Notes: generated by a model not told the origin, from the sequence alone. Shown: positions 16,570-25,064, numbered from the stretch's first letter. The stretch is 64,000 bases of DNA from Chloroflexota bacterium (GCA_016215025.1 JACRMI010000151.1:1-64000), one strand, 5' to 3'. Numbers and translations: made by a program.

Positions 16570-17274
16570 ATGGAACTGCTGCTGATGGCATTTTCGTGGT
16601 GGCTCGTCGGCTTTACGGGTGCGATGATGCCAGGACCTGTGACCACTCTCGTCGTGACGGAGACAGCGAAGCGTGGCTTTATCGCCGGACCGCTCATCAC
16701 CATCGGTCATGTGCTGCTTGAGCTTGCAATGGTCGTCGCGCTGTATTTTGGCTTAGGTGATCTGCTCAAGGAAAATCTCGTCGCCGGCGCAATCGGCGTG
16801 CTGGGTGGAGTGTTCCTGCTCTGGATGGGATTCGATATTGTGCGGAGCGCATGGCTGGGCAAGGTGTCGTTGAATACGCACCAAGATCAAAAACCCGTTT
16901 TCTCTCAAGCCAGCATTAAATCGAACAGGGAAAACATAGAAAACGGGATTCTCCGGAAATCATCCACTCATCCCATCGTCGCGGGCGTGCTCACGAGCGT
17001 GGCGAATCCATATTGGATTCTGTGGTGGGCGACGGTCGGCGCAGCGTCACTCATCAGCTTTCGCGCGTTCGGTATTCCAGGCGTGATCGCGTTCTATATC
17101 GGTCATACGATGGCAGATTGGGTGTGGAACAATTTTGTCGCGTTCATCGTGGCGACAGGGCGGCGCATGATGACTGATCGAGTGTATCGCGGCATACTCG
17201 TCGTGTGCGGCGCGTTCTTGATCGTGCTGAGTTTTTATTTTGTTAGTTCAGGCGTGGGCTTTTTGCGTGGGTAA
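16570..17274 (+). CDS. LysE/RhtB-family amino-acid exporter
   Basis: 234-aa inner-membrane exporter, probably for amino acids. The N-terminus has the family pattern GAMMPGPVTTLVVTETAKRG, and the second half has SVANPYWILWWATVG; about six membrane helices are expected. Between helices three and four, residues about 107-127 (KPVFSQASIKSNREN) are encoded by a dispersed hairpin repeat inserted in frame, so the central loop is longer and more polar than usual. ATG 16570 has GGAGG seven bases upstream. Divergent from the D-aminoacylase gene. Confidence 0.85.
   Translation: MELLLMAFSWWLVGFTGAMMPGPVTTLVVTETAKRGFIAGPLITIGHVLLELAMVVALYFGLGDLLKENLVAGAIGVLGGVFLLWMGFDIVRSAWLGKVSLNTHQDQKPVFSQASIKSNRENIENGILRKSSTHPIVAGVLTSVANPYWILWWATVGAASLISFRAFGIPGVIAFYIGHTMADWVWNNFVAFIVATGRRMMTDRVYRGILVVCGAFLIVLSFYFVSSGVGFLRG
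16891..16950. repeat. AAACCCGTTTTCT hairpin repeat inside lysE
   Basis: Arms AAACCCGTTTTCT (16891-16903) and AGAAAACGGGATT (16938-16950) match the hairpins at 21871, 25630 and 53818 with one mismatch. Here the element is translated in frame, without a stop. Confidence 0.75.
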
Positions 17275-17400
17275 TGCAGCGTGAGCGGCTTGTGTGGCGC
17301 GAGCGGCTCGCTCGGGACATTCGCTCACGCTCCGCTTGCCGCGAGCGAGCTGCTCGCGTTACACGCCACATGCCGGTTATGTTAAATGTGCCGAAACTAA
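17275..17400. repeat. GCGAGCGGCTCGCTCG-rich dyad region
   Basis: Alternating GCGAGC/GCTCGC words can form several stems just after the lysE stop codon. It may end lysE transcription. No gene is seen. Confidence 0.45.
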
Positions 17401-17406
17401 AATCAC

Positions 17407-17435
17407 TTGCCAAGCGTAAATTTTGATGCTAGAAT
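17407..17435 (+). promoter_or_regulatory. Promoter of the DUF5679 gene
   Basis: -35 TTGCCA (17407-17412), 17-nt spacer, -10 TAGAAT (17430-17435). The leader is about 65 nt and ends in a strong AAGGAGG before ATG 17508. Confidence 0.6.
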
Positions 17436-17507
17436 AAGCTACTATGTGGAACAAAGGTGCGGCATGATAGTGCCGTTGACTTTTGCCTATAAAAGGAGGC
17501 ATTTCGA

Positions 17508-17723
17508 ATGGCAGATGAAGTAATCATGGGGTATTGCGTCAAAGAAAAGGCGTCTAAACCCATGAAGGACGCAAAGGAAGTCACGCTCAAAAATGGCAAA
17601 AAGGCTATGCAAGGCGTTTGCTCCTCTTGCGGAACCAAGATGATGAAGTTCGTTTCATCAAAGAAACCTGTGGCAACGGCAGCCGCAGCGTCTAGTGAGC
17701 CAACCGAACCTCACAATGCTTAA
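17508..17723 (+). CDS. DUF5679 zinc-ribbon-like small protein
   Basis: 71 aa. The core GYCVKEKASKPMKD and KEVTLKNGKKAMQGVCSSCG matches DUF5679, a small domain of unknown role often encoded in Chloroflexota. One knuckle is complete (CSSC). The other reads YCVKEK, with Glu where many members have the second Cys, so metal binding is uncertain. The tail is Ala/Pro-rich and probably disordered. Strong Shine-Dalgarno site, own promoter and own terminator suggest a well-expressed monocistronic gene. Confidence 0.8.
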   Translation: MADEVIMGYCVKEKASKPMKDAKEVTLKNGKKAMQGVCSSCGTKMMKFVSSKKPVATAAAASSEPTEPHNA

Positions 17724-17743
17724 CTGATCTCATGAATACCAGC

Positions 17744-17779
17744 AAGCCCGTCTCGACGGTGAGGCGGGTTTTTTTTTAA
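17744..17779 (+). terminator. Rho-independent terminator
   Basis: Stem CCCGTCTC (17747-17754) pairs with GAGGCGGG (17761-17768) with one wobble, followed by nine or more T. It ends the DUF5679 gene. Confidence 0.85.
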
Positions 17780-17788
17780 GAGGACACA

Positions 17789-19294
17789 ATGCGCTCACGA
17801 ATTTACTTTTGGGTCGTCATTCTAGTTCTTAGCGCGTGTAATCCATTTTCGAATGCCGCCATCACGCCTGCATCGACGCCTGCACCCACGAAATTTGCCG
17901 TCGATGACCTTGCCATTTATCGTCTGGCACTCACCTCGACGGCGCAAAACGACTTGGCGCTGATCGACCGTCCGACGCGCTATAACCTCACGCTCAAGTA
18001 TGACGATAAGAACGCGACTCTATCCGGCACTCAGCAGGTTATCTATCTTAACCATGAGTCGGTGCCGCTCAACGAAATCTACTTTCGATTGTTTGCGAAC
18101 TATCCCGATTCGGGCGGCAAAATCGAGGTAACACAGGTGCAAGTGAATGGCGAGTCCGCCGCGCCTGTATTGGAAGCAAAGAACACGGCGCTGCGCGTGC
18201 CGTTAAAGACGCCGCTTGCGCCCGATGCTTCGACCAGCATTCATCTAGAATTTAGCGTAACTATCCCGCGTGGCAAAAGTGGGCATTACAACGATTTTGT
18301 TGCCACCGAGAGCGTCGTGACTCTACCGACCGTATATCCGCTGATTCCAGCACACGACAGCCAAGGTTGGCACATCGAACTGCCGCCAGCATACGGCGAT
18401 CTGGTTTACGCGGATGTATCGTTCTATACGGTGACGATCACGGTCCCGTCGAATATGGTGGTCATTGCTTCTGGCTCCACCATCGGTTTGCACGACAATA
18501 ACGACGGCACATCGACTTGGACGTTGGCGGGCGCGCCGATGCGCGATTTCGATATAAACTTGACGAGCCAACTGAACAAGGTCAGCACCGTTATCGGCGA
18601 AACGACGATCAATTCCTACTCCGAACCCAAAGATACCGAAGCGGGCAAGCAGGCGCTCCAAGTGGCATCCGACGCGTTCAAGGTATTTGTCAAACGCTTT
18701 GGACCCTACCCGTACCGCGAACTCGATGTGGTTGAAACGCCCACCAGCGCCGGTGGCATCGAATATCCCGGAATCGTCGTAGTGGGCAGTAGTCTGTATA
18801 ACGACAGTCGTTCCCAACAGTATTTTGAGTTTGCGACGGCGCATGAAGTTTCGCATCAATGGTGGTATGCGATGGTCGGAAACGATCAAGTCAACTATCC
18901 GTGGGTTGACGAAGCGTTGGCGCAATACAGTACATTACTTTATGTCGAAGATTTGCGCGGCACATCGGCTGCCAATGCTGTTTTGCGTGGCAATTTTCAG
19001 GGGCTGTATAACCGTGCCAGAAATCAGGGACGCGATGCCGCCGTGAATCAACCCGTCGGCGCATTTGACGAAAACGATTACGGCGCGATCGTGTACGGCA
19101 AAGGTCCGCTCTTTTTCGATGCGATTCGCAAAAAGATGGGCGATGACAAGTTCTTCAAACTCCTCAGCACCTACTTTGAACGCTATCGATACAAGATCAC
19201 GTTCCCCGAGGATGTCCTCAAAACGGCGGAAGAGATCAACGGCGCAAGTTTGCAGACCGAATACGACCAGTGGATTAATAGTCCGAAGAAATAA
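17789..19294 (+). CDS. M1-family (gluzincin) metallopeptidase lipoprotein
   Basis: 501-aa exported zinc peptidase. The N-terminus is a lipoprotein signal with lipobox LSAC (FWVVILVLSACNP), so it is tethered outside the membrane. An N-terminal beta domain (about 40-240) is followed by the M1 core with a GGIEYPG segment (equivalent to GAMEN/GGMEN), the zinc motif HEVSHQWW near residue 351 and the third ligand in VDEALAQY. It is shorter than classical aminopeptidase N because the C-terminal helical domain is missing; small bacterial M1-like proteins of this size are known. The substrate is unknown. A hairpin repeat overlaps the stop codon and acts as terminator. Confidence 0.87.
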   Translation: MRSRIYFWVVILVLSACNPFSNAAITPASTPAPTKFAVDDLAIYRLALTSTAQNDLALIDRPTRYNLTLKYDDKNATLSGTQQVIYLNHESVPLNEIYFRLFANYPDSGGKIEVTQVQVNGESAAPVLEAKNTALRVPLKTPLAPDASTSIHLEFSVTIPRGKSGHYNDFVATESVVTLPTVYPLIPAHDSQGWHIELPPAYGDLVYADVSFYTVTITVPSNMVVIASGSTIGLHDNNDGTSTWTLAGAPMRDFDINLTSQLNKVSTVIGETTINSYSEPKDTEAGKQALQVASDAFKVFVKRFGPYPYRELDVVETPTSAGGIEYPGIVVVGSSLYNDSRSQQYFEFATAHEVSHQWWYAMVGNDQVNYPWVDEALAQYSTLLYVEDLRGTSAANAVLRGNFQGLYNRARNQGRDAAVNQPVGAFDENDYGAIVYGKGPLFFDAIRKKMGDDKFFKLLSTYFERYRYKITFPEDVLKTAEEINGASLQTEYDQWINSPKK

Positions 19295-19334
19295 AATATG
19301 CGACGCATCCTTAAAGGTGCGTCGCATATTTTAT
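19291..19334 (+). terminator. Hairpin repeat, GTGCGACGCA family, copy C
   Basis: Perfect 17-bp arms (19291-19307 and 19318-19334) with the core ATGCGACGCA. The left arm includes the TAA of the M1 peptidase gene and the right arm ends ATTTTAT, consistent with termination. Confidence 0.8.
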
Positions 19335-19445
19335 CCTTACCGAATGGTATGACCCTATCAAGGGTTCATGCCGCATCAAACCTGCCCGGTCATTAGATTG
19401 TCAAGACAGACGTACCATGAGGGGATGGTTTTTGATTTGTTAGAA

Positions 19446-19538
19446 CTACCGAAACAATTCTGGGCGTGTCAGCCACAACAAAAGAAATGGAAGCGCCAAT
19501 AGAATAAGCAAGGTAATTTCTGCGATTAACCTTTTCAT
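19446..19538 (-). CDS. Possible 30-aa single-span membrane peptide
   Basis: ATG 19538 begins MKRLIAEITLLILLALPFLL, then LWLTRPELFR and a TAG. It is one long hydrophobic segment with a positively charged start, and AGGCGG lies nine bases upstream. No family is recognised and the frame is short, so this may be chance. The rest of the gap 19335-19700 shows nothing. Confidence 0.35.
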   Translation of the reverse strand: MKRLIAEITLLILLALPFLLLWLTRPELFR

Positions 19539-19701
19539 CTTACACCGCCTATGAAGAATCTGGCGGCATCGCCATCGTTTGTTTGAATGACATGCATTGT
19601 TCGATGGATGAGTGGATGCGTGTCACTAGTTACAACGTTTTTCAGTGGCGAATGTAATTGGTAAAAAGGTTGCGCAGAATCAAGATTAACGAAACTAATA
19701 T

Positions 19702-19735
19702 ATTTCCCTAGATGTCATGCGGCATCTAGGGAAAT
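19702..19735 (-). terminator. Terminator of the M32 carboxypeptidase operon
   Basis: Perfect 13-bp arms ATTTCCCTAGATG (19702-19714) and 19723-19735, just past the stop codon of the M32 gene on the minus strand, with an AT-rich tail. Confidence 0.7.
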
Positions 19736-19754
19736 TTCTAGTCGAATTTCGGTT

Positions 19755-21260
19755 TTAGATCCCGTAAATTTCTCCAAATTTCTTCTTCAAGTACGCCACA
19801 TACGAGCGTGATTGCAGAGATTCTCCCGTGATCCTTTTGGCGAGTTCGTCCAACGTAAATTTGCGTCCATGAGCGTGCAAATTTTTGCGCAGCCAGCCGA
19901 GCAATTCGGCGTATTCGCCATTTTCGATTTGTTGTAACAGTGTCGGAATCTCGCGTTGGGCTTGCTCAAACAGTTGCACGGCGAACATTGAGCCGAGCGA
20001 GTAGGTGGCAAAGTATCCGATGCTGCCGTACGACCAGTGAATATCTTGCAGACAGCCTTGCGCGTCGTCGGGCGGTACGATGCCGAGATACTCTTTCATC
20101 TTGGCATTCCACAGCTCAGGTACGTCGACAACTTTGACCTTGCGCTCGACCAACATATTCTCGATTTCAAAGCGCAGCATGATGTGCAAGCTATAGGTCA
20201 CTTCGTCGGCTTCCACGCGAATGAACGACGGCGCAACTTTGTTGATCGCGCGATAGAACGATTCGGCGTCCTGGTCGGCGAGTTGCGATGGAAAGACCTC
20301 GCGCAAGCGCGGGAACCAGTACTTCCAAAATCCGCGACTGCGTCCGACGACATTTTCCCAAAGTCGTGATTGCGATTCGTGAACACCCAGGGATGCGCCA
20401 CCCGCGAGCGGCGTGCGGTCGAGTTCGGGACGATAGCCCATGTCGTACAGCGCGTGTCCGGTCTCATGAATCGTGCCGAACAACATCATCGGCAGAAAAT
20501 GCTTATCGACGCGGGTTGTGATGCGCGTGTCGCCAATGCCGAATCCCGTCGTGAATGGGTGCGCCGATTTGTCCTGGCGTCCGCTCTGAAAATCGAAACC
20601 GATTTGTTTGATGACGGCGATTCCGAAATCCCATTGCTGTTGCTCATCGTATTCGTCATGCAGAACTGCATCATTCACTGCATCCGATTTTTTCTGGAGC
20701 GTGTTGACTAGTGCCGTCAATTCGCCTTTGAGCGGCTGGAAGATTTGCTCGACCTGGCGCGTCGTCATCCCAGGTTCGTACTCGTCGAGGAGTGCATCGT
20801 AAATGCGATCCTGGTAGCCGAGATAATTCGCTAACTGAATTTCTAGCTCGACGATTTTCTCCAAGTGCGGTTGAAATAATTTGAAATTGGATTCCATACG
20901 CGCTTGCGTCCAGGCTTCGAGACCAATCGAAGCGGTGCGCGTCAATTCTTCGACGAAGGCGGATGGCACGCGGCGGGCTTTATCGTAATCGCGGCGCGTC
21001 ACGCGGAGGAGACTGGCTTCGTCGGAGTCGTAACCGTGAGCGCCATTTTCGGACCCCACTTGATCGAGCAGCTTGCCAATATCGTCGCTGATAAAATGCT
21101 CGTGCGCGAGGCGGCCCAACGTCGCCATTTGCATCGATCGCGGGACCGCGCCTTTGGGCGGCATGTACGTTTGTTGGTCCCAGCTCAAGACCGCTTCGGC
21201 GTTGTGCAGATCGCTGACCACGCCCAAGCGGCGTTTCAGTTCCTTTAATTCTTCAGTCAT
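19755..21260 (-). CDS. M32 family carboxypeptidase (carboxypeptidase Taq type)
   Basis: 501-aa cytosolic metallocarboxypeptidase, the normal M32 length. It shows the zinc motif HETGH near residue 264 in GTIHETGHALYDMG, the upstream TRVDK/FGIGDTRITTR region, and HESQSRLWENVVGRS carrying the third ligand and family signature. It removes C-terminal residues from peptides with broad specificity. Its ATG overlaps the TGA of the upstream DUF2227 gene (ATGA), so translation is probably coupled. Confidence 0.93.
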   Translation of the reverse strand: MTEELKELKRRLGVVSDLHNAEAVLSWDQQTYMPPKGAVPRSMQMATLGRLAHEHFISDDIGKLLDQVGSENGAHGYDSDEASLLRVTRRDYDKARRVPSAFVEELTRTASIGLEAWTQARMESNFKLFQPHLEKIVELEIQLANYLGYQDRIYDALLDEYEPGMTTRQVEQIFQPLKGELTALVNTLQKKSDAVNDAVLHDEYDEQQQWDFGIAVIKQIGFDFQSGRQDKSAHPFTTGFGIGDTRITTRVDKHFLPMMLFGTIHETGHALYDMGYRPELDRTPLAGGASLGVHESQSRLWENVVGRSRGFWKYWFPRLREVFPSQLADQDAESFYRAINKVAPSFIRVEADEVTYSLHIMLRFEIENMLVERKVKVVDVPELWNAKMKEYLGIVPPDDAQGCLQDIHWSYGSIGYFATYSLGSMFAVQLFEQAQREIPTLLQQIENGEYAELLGWLRKNLHAHGRKFTLDELAKRITGESLQSRSYVAYLKKKFGEIYGI

Positions 21261-21853
21261 TCCCGTTCTCCCTTATAATTTAATGATTGTTGACGCATCG
21301 GTAATCGGTGATCGTGATCGTAATGATTTTGGACATACCGTGCGTAACGTTCGCGTTGTTTGCGAGGAATAAGCCGCGTTTTAATGTGCGTCGTCGTTAC
21401 ATCGAGGACATAGTGCATCGTATCGGCGAGGGTCGCGCCGACAAATGCATCGACCAGGTATCCCAGGTACCAAAGAATATCATCGGTTTCGCCTTTGAAG
21501 GTCATCGAAAATCCAACGCGCCGCAGCAGGATCGCAATCGGCACAATCGCAAGCGCAATGAGAACGAGATTGTACGCCCACCGCACGAAGGTGCCGATCA
21601 ACGGCACGTGCATGCCATCGCGATGCTTGACCAGTTTGGCATAGGGCCACCAATAAAAACGCAAGATGCCCCATTCTTTCATCGAGCGCGAGTTGAACAA
21701 GTCCATGTCCGGCGAAAGGATTACGGTCGCAAGAGCAACGCCGGTCCCGGTGGCGAGAATATCGGCCGTCGACCAACCCTGCGATACCATGTATGCCATT
21801 GTTCCAGCGAGCACGACCGTGTTGCCTATGGTATGTCCAACAAAACCGGGCAT
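21257..21853 (-). CDS. DUF2227 putative metal-binding membrane protein
   Basis: 198 aa. The N-terminus GFVGHTIGNTVV and the acidic motif SPDMDLFNSRSMKEWG, followed by HRDGMHVPLIGT, match DUF2227, whose conserved His and Asp residues suggest metal binding. Two or three membrane segments are visible. The function is not known. ATG 21853 has GAGG upstream. It overlaps the M32 gene start by four bases. Confidence 0.75.
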   Translation of the reverse strand: MPGFVGHTIGNTVVLAGTMAYMVSQGWSTADILATGTGVALATVILSPDMDLFNSRSMKEWGILRFYWWPYAKLVKHRDGMHVPLIGTFVRWAYNLVLIALAIVPIAILLRRVGFSMTFKGETDDILWYLGYLVDAFVGATLADTMHYVLDVTTTHIKTRLIPRKQRERYARYVQNHYDHDHRLPMRQQSLNYKGERE

Positions 21854-21870
21854 GAATGACCTCGATTTTC

Positions 21871-21920
21871 AGAAACCCGTTTTCGCTTCTGCTTCGCAGA
21901 AGCAGTGAAAACGGGTTTCT
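21871..21920. repeat. AGAAACCCGTTTTC hairpin repeat in a divergent gap
   Basis: Perfect 14-bp outer arms (21871-21884, 21907-21920) and an inner GCTTCTGC-TTC-GCAGAAGC stem, 50 nt in all. It lies between divergent genes, in the leader of the DUF2227 gene, so it is not a terminator there. Confidence 0.8.
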
Positions 21921-21976
21921 CATTTTCTAATTTGCGCCAGATTATATCGTATGCGCTGGCAATTTGCAACCAGAAT

Positions 21977-22004
21977 TTGACGATAACTTGAAAGTCGGTA
22001 TAGT
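21977..22004 (+). promoter_or_regulatory. Promoter of the phospholipase D-like gene
   Basis: -35 TTGACG (21977-21982), 16-nt spacer, -10 TATAGT (21999-22004). Leader about 65 nt; cobQ may be read from it too. Confidence 0.55.
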
Positions 22005-22074
22005 ACCGAGAATAAATCACAGACCATCCGTAGGCAAATCGCTTGCGCGAAATTGCCAGTTTCAAGGAGCATTC

Positions 22075-23520
22075 ATGTCGAAGAAGACAGTTTTATTTTT
22101 TGTTTTACTCACAACAATTATTTATTCTGCATGTGCGTCGCCGACTACCGCACCGGTTCCGACCGCCACAGTTCCCGTGCCGATGCTGGTTGCTACCGCA
22201 ACTCCATTTCCCATTACTCCCACACCCCCAAACCCCATTACTCTCACATTCCCAACCGCGGACCAGTACTGGCATCGCGCGCAAACGTGCAATTGTCTCC
22301 AAGTCTACGCTCATCCCGAAGTCGGCGTCGATATAATTCTCAAAGCGATCAACAGCGCGAAAAAATCCATACGCTTGAAAATGTACTTGTTCACCGGCTC
22401 GGCGGGCGACAAGGTACGCGATGCGATGTTGGCGGCGGGCAAGCGCGGTGTTGGTGTGCGCGTGTTGATGGAGCTGAATCCCTACGGTGGCGCGTCGACG
22501 AACGTCGATTTGTTCAATGCGCTCAAAGGCACAGCGGTCAAGATGCGCTGGGCGAGTTACGATTTTCGTTTCACGCACGAAAAAAGTTTGGTCATCGACG
22601 ATCAAATTGCCTTCATCATGACGCACAACATCACCTCGTCGTCCTTTAGCTCCAATCGTGAGTACGGCGTGATCGATTCGCGCGCGGACGATGTCGCCGA
22701 AATCATCAAGGTCTACGAAGCTGATTGGGAAAAGGTCCAGGTCGATTTGAAAAATCCGCGGCTCGTTTGGAGTCCGATCAACGCGCGCCAAGAATGGCTC
22801 AAGTTGATCGACAGCGCCAAGATCAGCATCGATTTGGAACAGAACGAGTGGGTTGCGCCTGAAATCGTGCAGCACGTGGTCGATGCAGCTAAGCGCGGCG
22901 TCAAGGTGCGCGGCATTTACTCGCCGAGGGCTCCGATCGAATCCGATAACAGTGAGCCGTATCGCAATCTGGTGCGGCAAGCAGGCGGGGAAATAAAATA
23001 CATGAGCAGTCCGTACGTCCACGCGAAAATGTTTATCGTCGATGGTCAGCGTGCGTTTATCGGCTCCGAAAACGTGTCGGACAATTCGCTCAACAATAAT
23101 CGCGAGCTGGGAATTATTTTCGATCAAGCCGATGCGGTGCAGTCCGTGCGCCTAATATTTGAAAAAGATTGGGCGGTCGCCACCGTCGAAGCGTTCCCCG
23201 TTTCCAATTTTGAGATTCCCGCAAACGGTATCGTCAATTGGAAGGATGCGGCGAGGGTCTATAATCGCGAGGTGACGATTGAAGGCAAGATTACGACGAT
23301 CTACAACAGCGGTCGCGTCATGTGGCTTCAGTTCAGTGAGAACTGGGAAACCGATATGAAGGTCGTCATCTTTCCAGCGGATTGGGGCAAGTGGCCCCAG
23401 CGTCCCGATTTGATTTACAAGGACAAGGTGATTCGCGTCACCGGTCGCGTCGTCGAGTATCAAGGCGCGCCGGAGATCGTCATCAACGATCCGAAATTTA
23501 TAACCATAGTAGGGGAATAA
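22075..23520 (+). CDS. Phospholipase D-like lipoprotein with C-terminal OB-like domain
   Basis: 481 aa. The ATG at 22075 is chosen because it opens a lipoprotein signal (MSKKTVLFFVLLTTIIYSAC) and has AAGGAG five bases upstream. After a Thr/Pro-rich linker come two HKD motifs: HEKSLVIDDQIAF near residue 167 and HAKMFIVDGQRAFIGSEN near 315. The last 85 residues (IEGKITTIYNSGRVMWLQFS, DKVIRVTGRVVEYQG) look like an OB fold of the kind seen in nucleic-acid-binding or nuclease-associated proteins. It could be a phosphodiesterase or nuclease on the outer face of the membrane; the substrate is not known. Confidence 0.82.
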   Translation: MSKKTVLFFVLLTTIIYSACASPTTAPVPTATVPVPMLVATATPFPITPTPPNPITLTFPTADQYWHRAQTCNCLQVYAHPEVGVDIILKAINSAKKSIRLKMYLFTGSAGDKVRDAMLAAGKRGVGVRVLMELNPYGGASTNVDLFNALKGTAVKMRWASYDFRFTHEKSLVIDDQIAFIMTHNITSSSFSSNREYGVIDSRADDVAEIIKVYEADWEKVQVDLKNPRLVWSPINARQEWLKLIDSAKISIDLEQNEWVAPEIVQHVVDAAKRGVKVRGIYSPRAPIESDNSEPYRNLVRQAGGEIKYMSSPYVHAKMFIVDGQRAFIGSENVSDNSLNNNRELGIIFDQADAVQSVRLIFEKDWAVATVEAFPVSNFEIPANGIVNWKDAARVYNREVTIEGKITTIYNSGRVMWLQFSENWETDMKVVIFPADWGKWPQRPDLIYKDKVIRVTGRVVEYQGAPEIVINDPKFITIVGE

Positions 23521-23533
23521 GGGTACTCTCAAA

Positions 23534-25057
23534 ATGTCGCGTGGTGCGGTGTTAATGGTGCAAGGCACGATGTCGTCGGCGGGCAAGAGTTTGATGGTCG
23601 CCGCGTTGTGCCGCATTTTCAGACAAGACGGATGGCGCGTTGCGCCGTTCAAGGCGCAGAACATGGCGCTCAATTCTTTCGTTACGCGCGACAATTTAGA
23701 AATCGGGCGGGCGCAAGCGATGCAAGCCGACGCGGCAGGTGTGGATGTTACGGTCGAAATGAATCCCGTCCTCATCAAACCCGAAGCCGATGCGTTTGCG
23801 CAAATCGTGGTGATGGGCAAGCCGTGGGCGCGAATGCCTGCGGGCGAATACATGCGCCGCCGGGAAGAATTGTGGAGCATCGTCACGCACGCGCTCGATT
23901 CGTTGCGCGCAGAGTACGATGTCGTCGTGATCGAAGGCGCAGGCAGTCCCGCCGAATTAAATTTACGCCGGGGCGATTTAGTCAACATGGCGATTGCCGA
24001 GTACGCGAACGCGCCTGTCTTGCTCGTCGGCGATATTGATCGCGGTGGGATTTTCGCGCAGTTGATTGGCACGCACATGCTGCTCGACGAAAACGAACGT
24101 GCCCTCATCAAAGGATTCATCGTCAATAAATTTCGCGGCGAGCCACGCTTGTTTGAGGATGGCGTCAAGATTCTGCAAGACCGCAGCGGCGTGCCGGTTC
24201 TTGGCGTGATGCCGTTCGTGCGCGATCTGCGCATTGCGGACGAGGATTCGGTGGTGCTGGATGAATTTCCCCTCGCCCTTCGAGGGAGAGGGCAGGGTGA
24301 GGGTCGAATCGACATCGTCGTCCTTCGCGTCCCGCACATGAGCAACTTTGACGATTTCGATCCATTGCGCGCCGAAGCCGATGTGTCGGTTCGATTTGTG
24401 GATCGCGTGGAAGATGTGAGGCAGCCCGATTTGTTGATTCTGCCCGGCAGCAAAACGACCATCGCCGATTTGGAATTTCTGCGTGTGTGCGGACTCGCCG
24501 AACGGGTTATCGAACTGGCGCGCGACGGTACGCCGGTGCTGGGAATTTGCGGCGGCTATCAAATGCTCGGTACAAAAATTTCCGATCCGATGCAGACTGA
24601 ATCGAACAATACTAAAGTGAACGGGCTGGGTCTGCTGCCTATCGTAACAACATTTGAAGCCGAAAAACAAACGGTTCGTGCGCGCGGAAACATTATCGCG
24701 AATTGGGGACTGTTTGCGGAAACGCGCGGGCTAGATGTTATCGGCTACGAGATTCATATGGGACGCACGAGCGTCGATGGCGAATCGCTCATTCAAGTGT
24801 CTTCGCGCGGCGACAATGCAACGAACGACAATGATGGCGCAACCGACGTGAGTGGTTGGATTGCGGGGACTTACTTTCACGGCTTGTTCGATAACGATGG
24901 TTTGCGTCATGCCATGCTTGCGAATCTCGCCGCACGAAAGAATTTATCGCGCAAGTCGAGTGCACGTTTTGATCGCGATGCCGAGTATGATCGCTTAGCC
25001 CAAGTTGCGCGCATGAATCTCAAGATGGATAGAATCAATCACTTGGTTTTCGGATAA
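23534..25057 (+). CDS. cobQ: Cobyric acid synthase
   Basis: ATP- and glutamine-dependent amidation of four side chains of adenosyl-cobyrinic a,c-diamide. The protein is 507 aa: an N-terminal dethiobiotin-synthetase-like ATPase domain (GTMSSAGKSLMVAALCR, VVIEGAGSPAELNL) and a C-terminal class I glutaminase domain with the nucleophile Cys in VLGICGGYQMLG near residue 338 and His in AGTYFHGLFDN. Residues about 245-256 (FPLALRGRGQGEGR) are encoded by a dispersed GAGGGAGAGGGC-type repeat inserted in frame at a variable junction between the domains. It begins 13 nt after the PLD gene with no clear Shine-Dalgarno site. It heads a corrinoid cluster. Confidence 0.92.
   Translation: MSRGAVLMVQGTMSSAGKSLMVAALCRIFRQDGWRVAPFKAQNMALNSFVTRDNLEIGRAQAMQADAAGVDVTVEMNPVLIKPEADAFAQIVVMGKPWARMPAGEYMRRREELWSIVTHALDSLRAEYDVVVIEGAGSPAELNLRRGDLVNMAIAEYANAPVLLVGDIDRGGIFAQLIGTHMLLDENERALIKGFIVNKFRGEPRLFEDGVKILQDRSGVPVLGVMPFVRDLRIADEDSVVLDEFPLALRGRGQGEGRIDIVVLRVPHMSNFDDFDPLRAEADVSVRFVDRVEDVRQPDLLILPGSKTTIADLEFLRVCGLAERVIELARDGTPVLGICGGYQMLGTKISDPMQTESNNTKVNGLGLLPIVTTFEAEKQTVRARGNIIANWGLFAETRGLDVIGYEIHMGRTSVDGESLIQVSSRGDNATNDNDGATDVSGWIAGTYFHGLFDNDGLRHAMLANLAARKNLSRKSSARFDRDAEYDRLAQVARMNLKMDRINHLVFG
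24269..24303. repeat. Intergenic-type repeat inside cobQ
   Basis: CCCCTCGCCCTTCGAGGGAG followed by AGGGCAGGGTGAGGG. The same kind of C/G-rich inverted text forms the intergenic hairpin at 39153-39252. Here it is read in frame. Confidence 0.65.
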
Positions 25058-25064
25058 AATACCT

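Noticed and set aside
22105-23127. Long open frame antisense to the PLD-like gene
   Set aside because: The sense frame has a signal peptide and two HKD motifs; the antisense frame has no recognisable features.
23521-23533. Cobalamin riboswitch before cobQ
   Set aside because: Only 13 nt separate cobQ from the PLD gene, and no B12-box-like text was noticed in the PLD leader.
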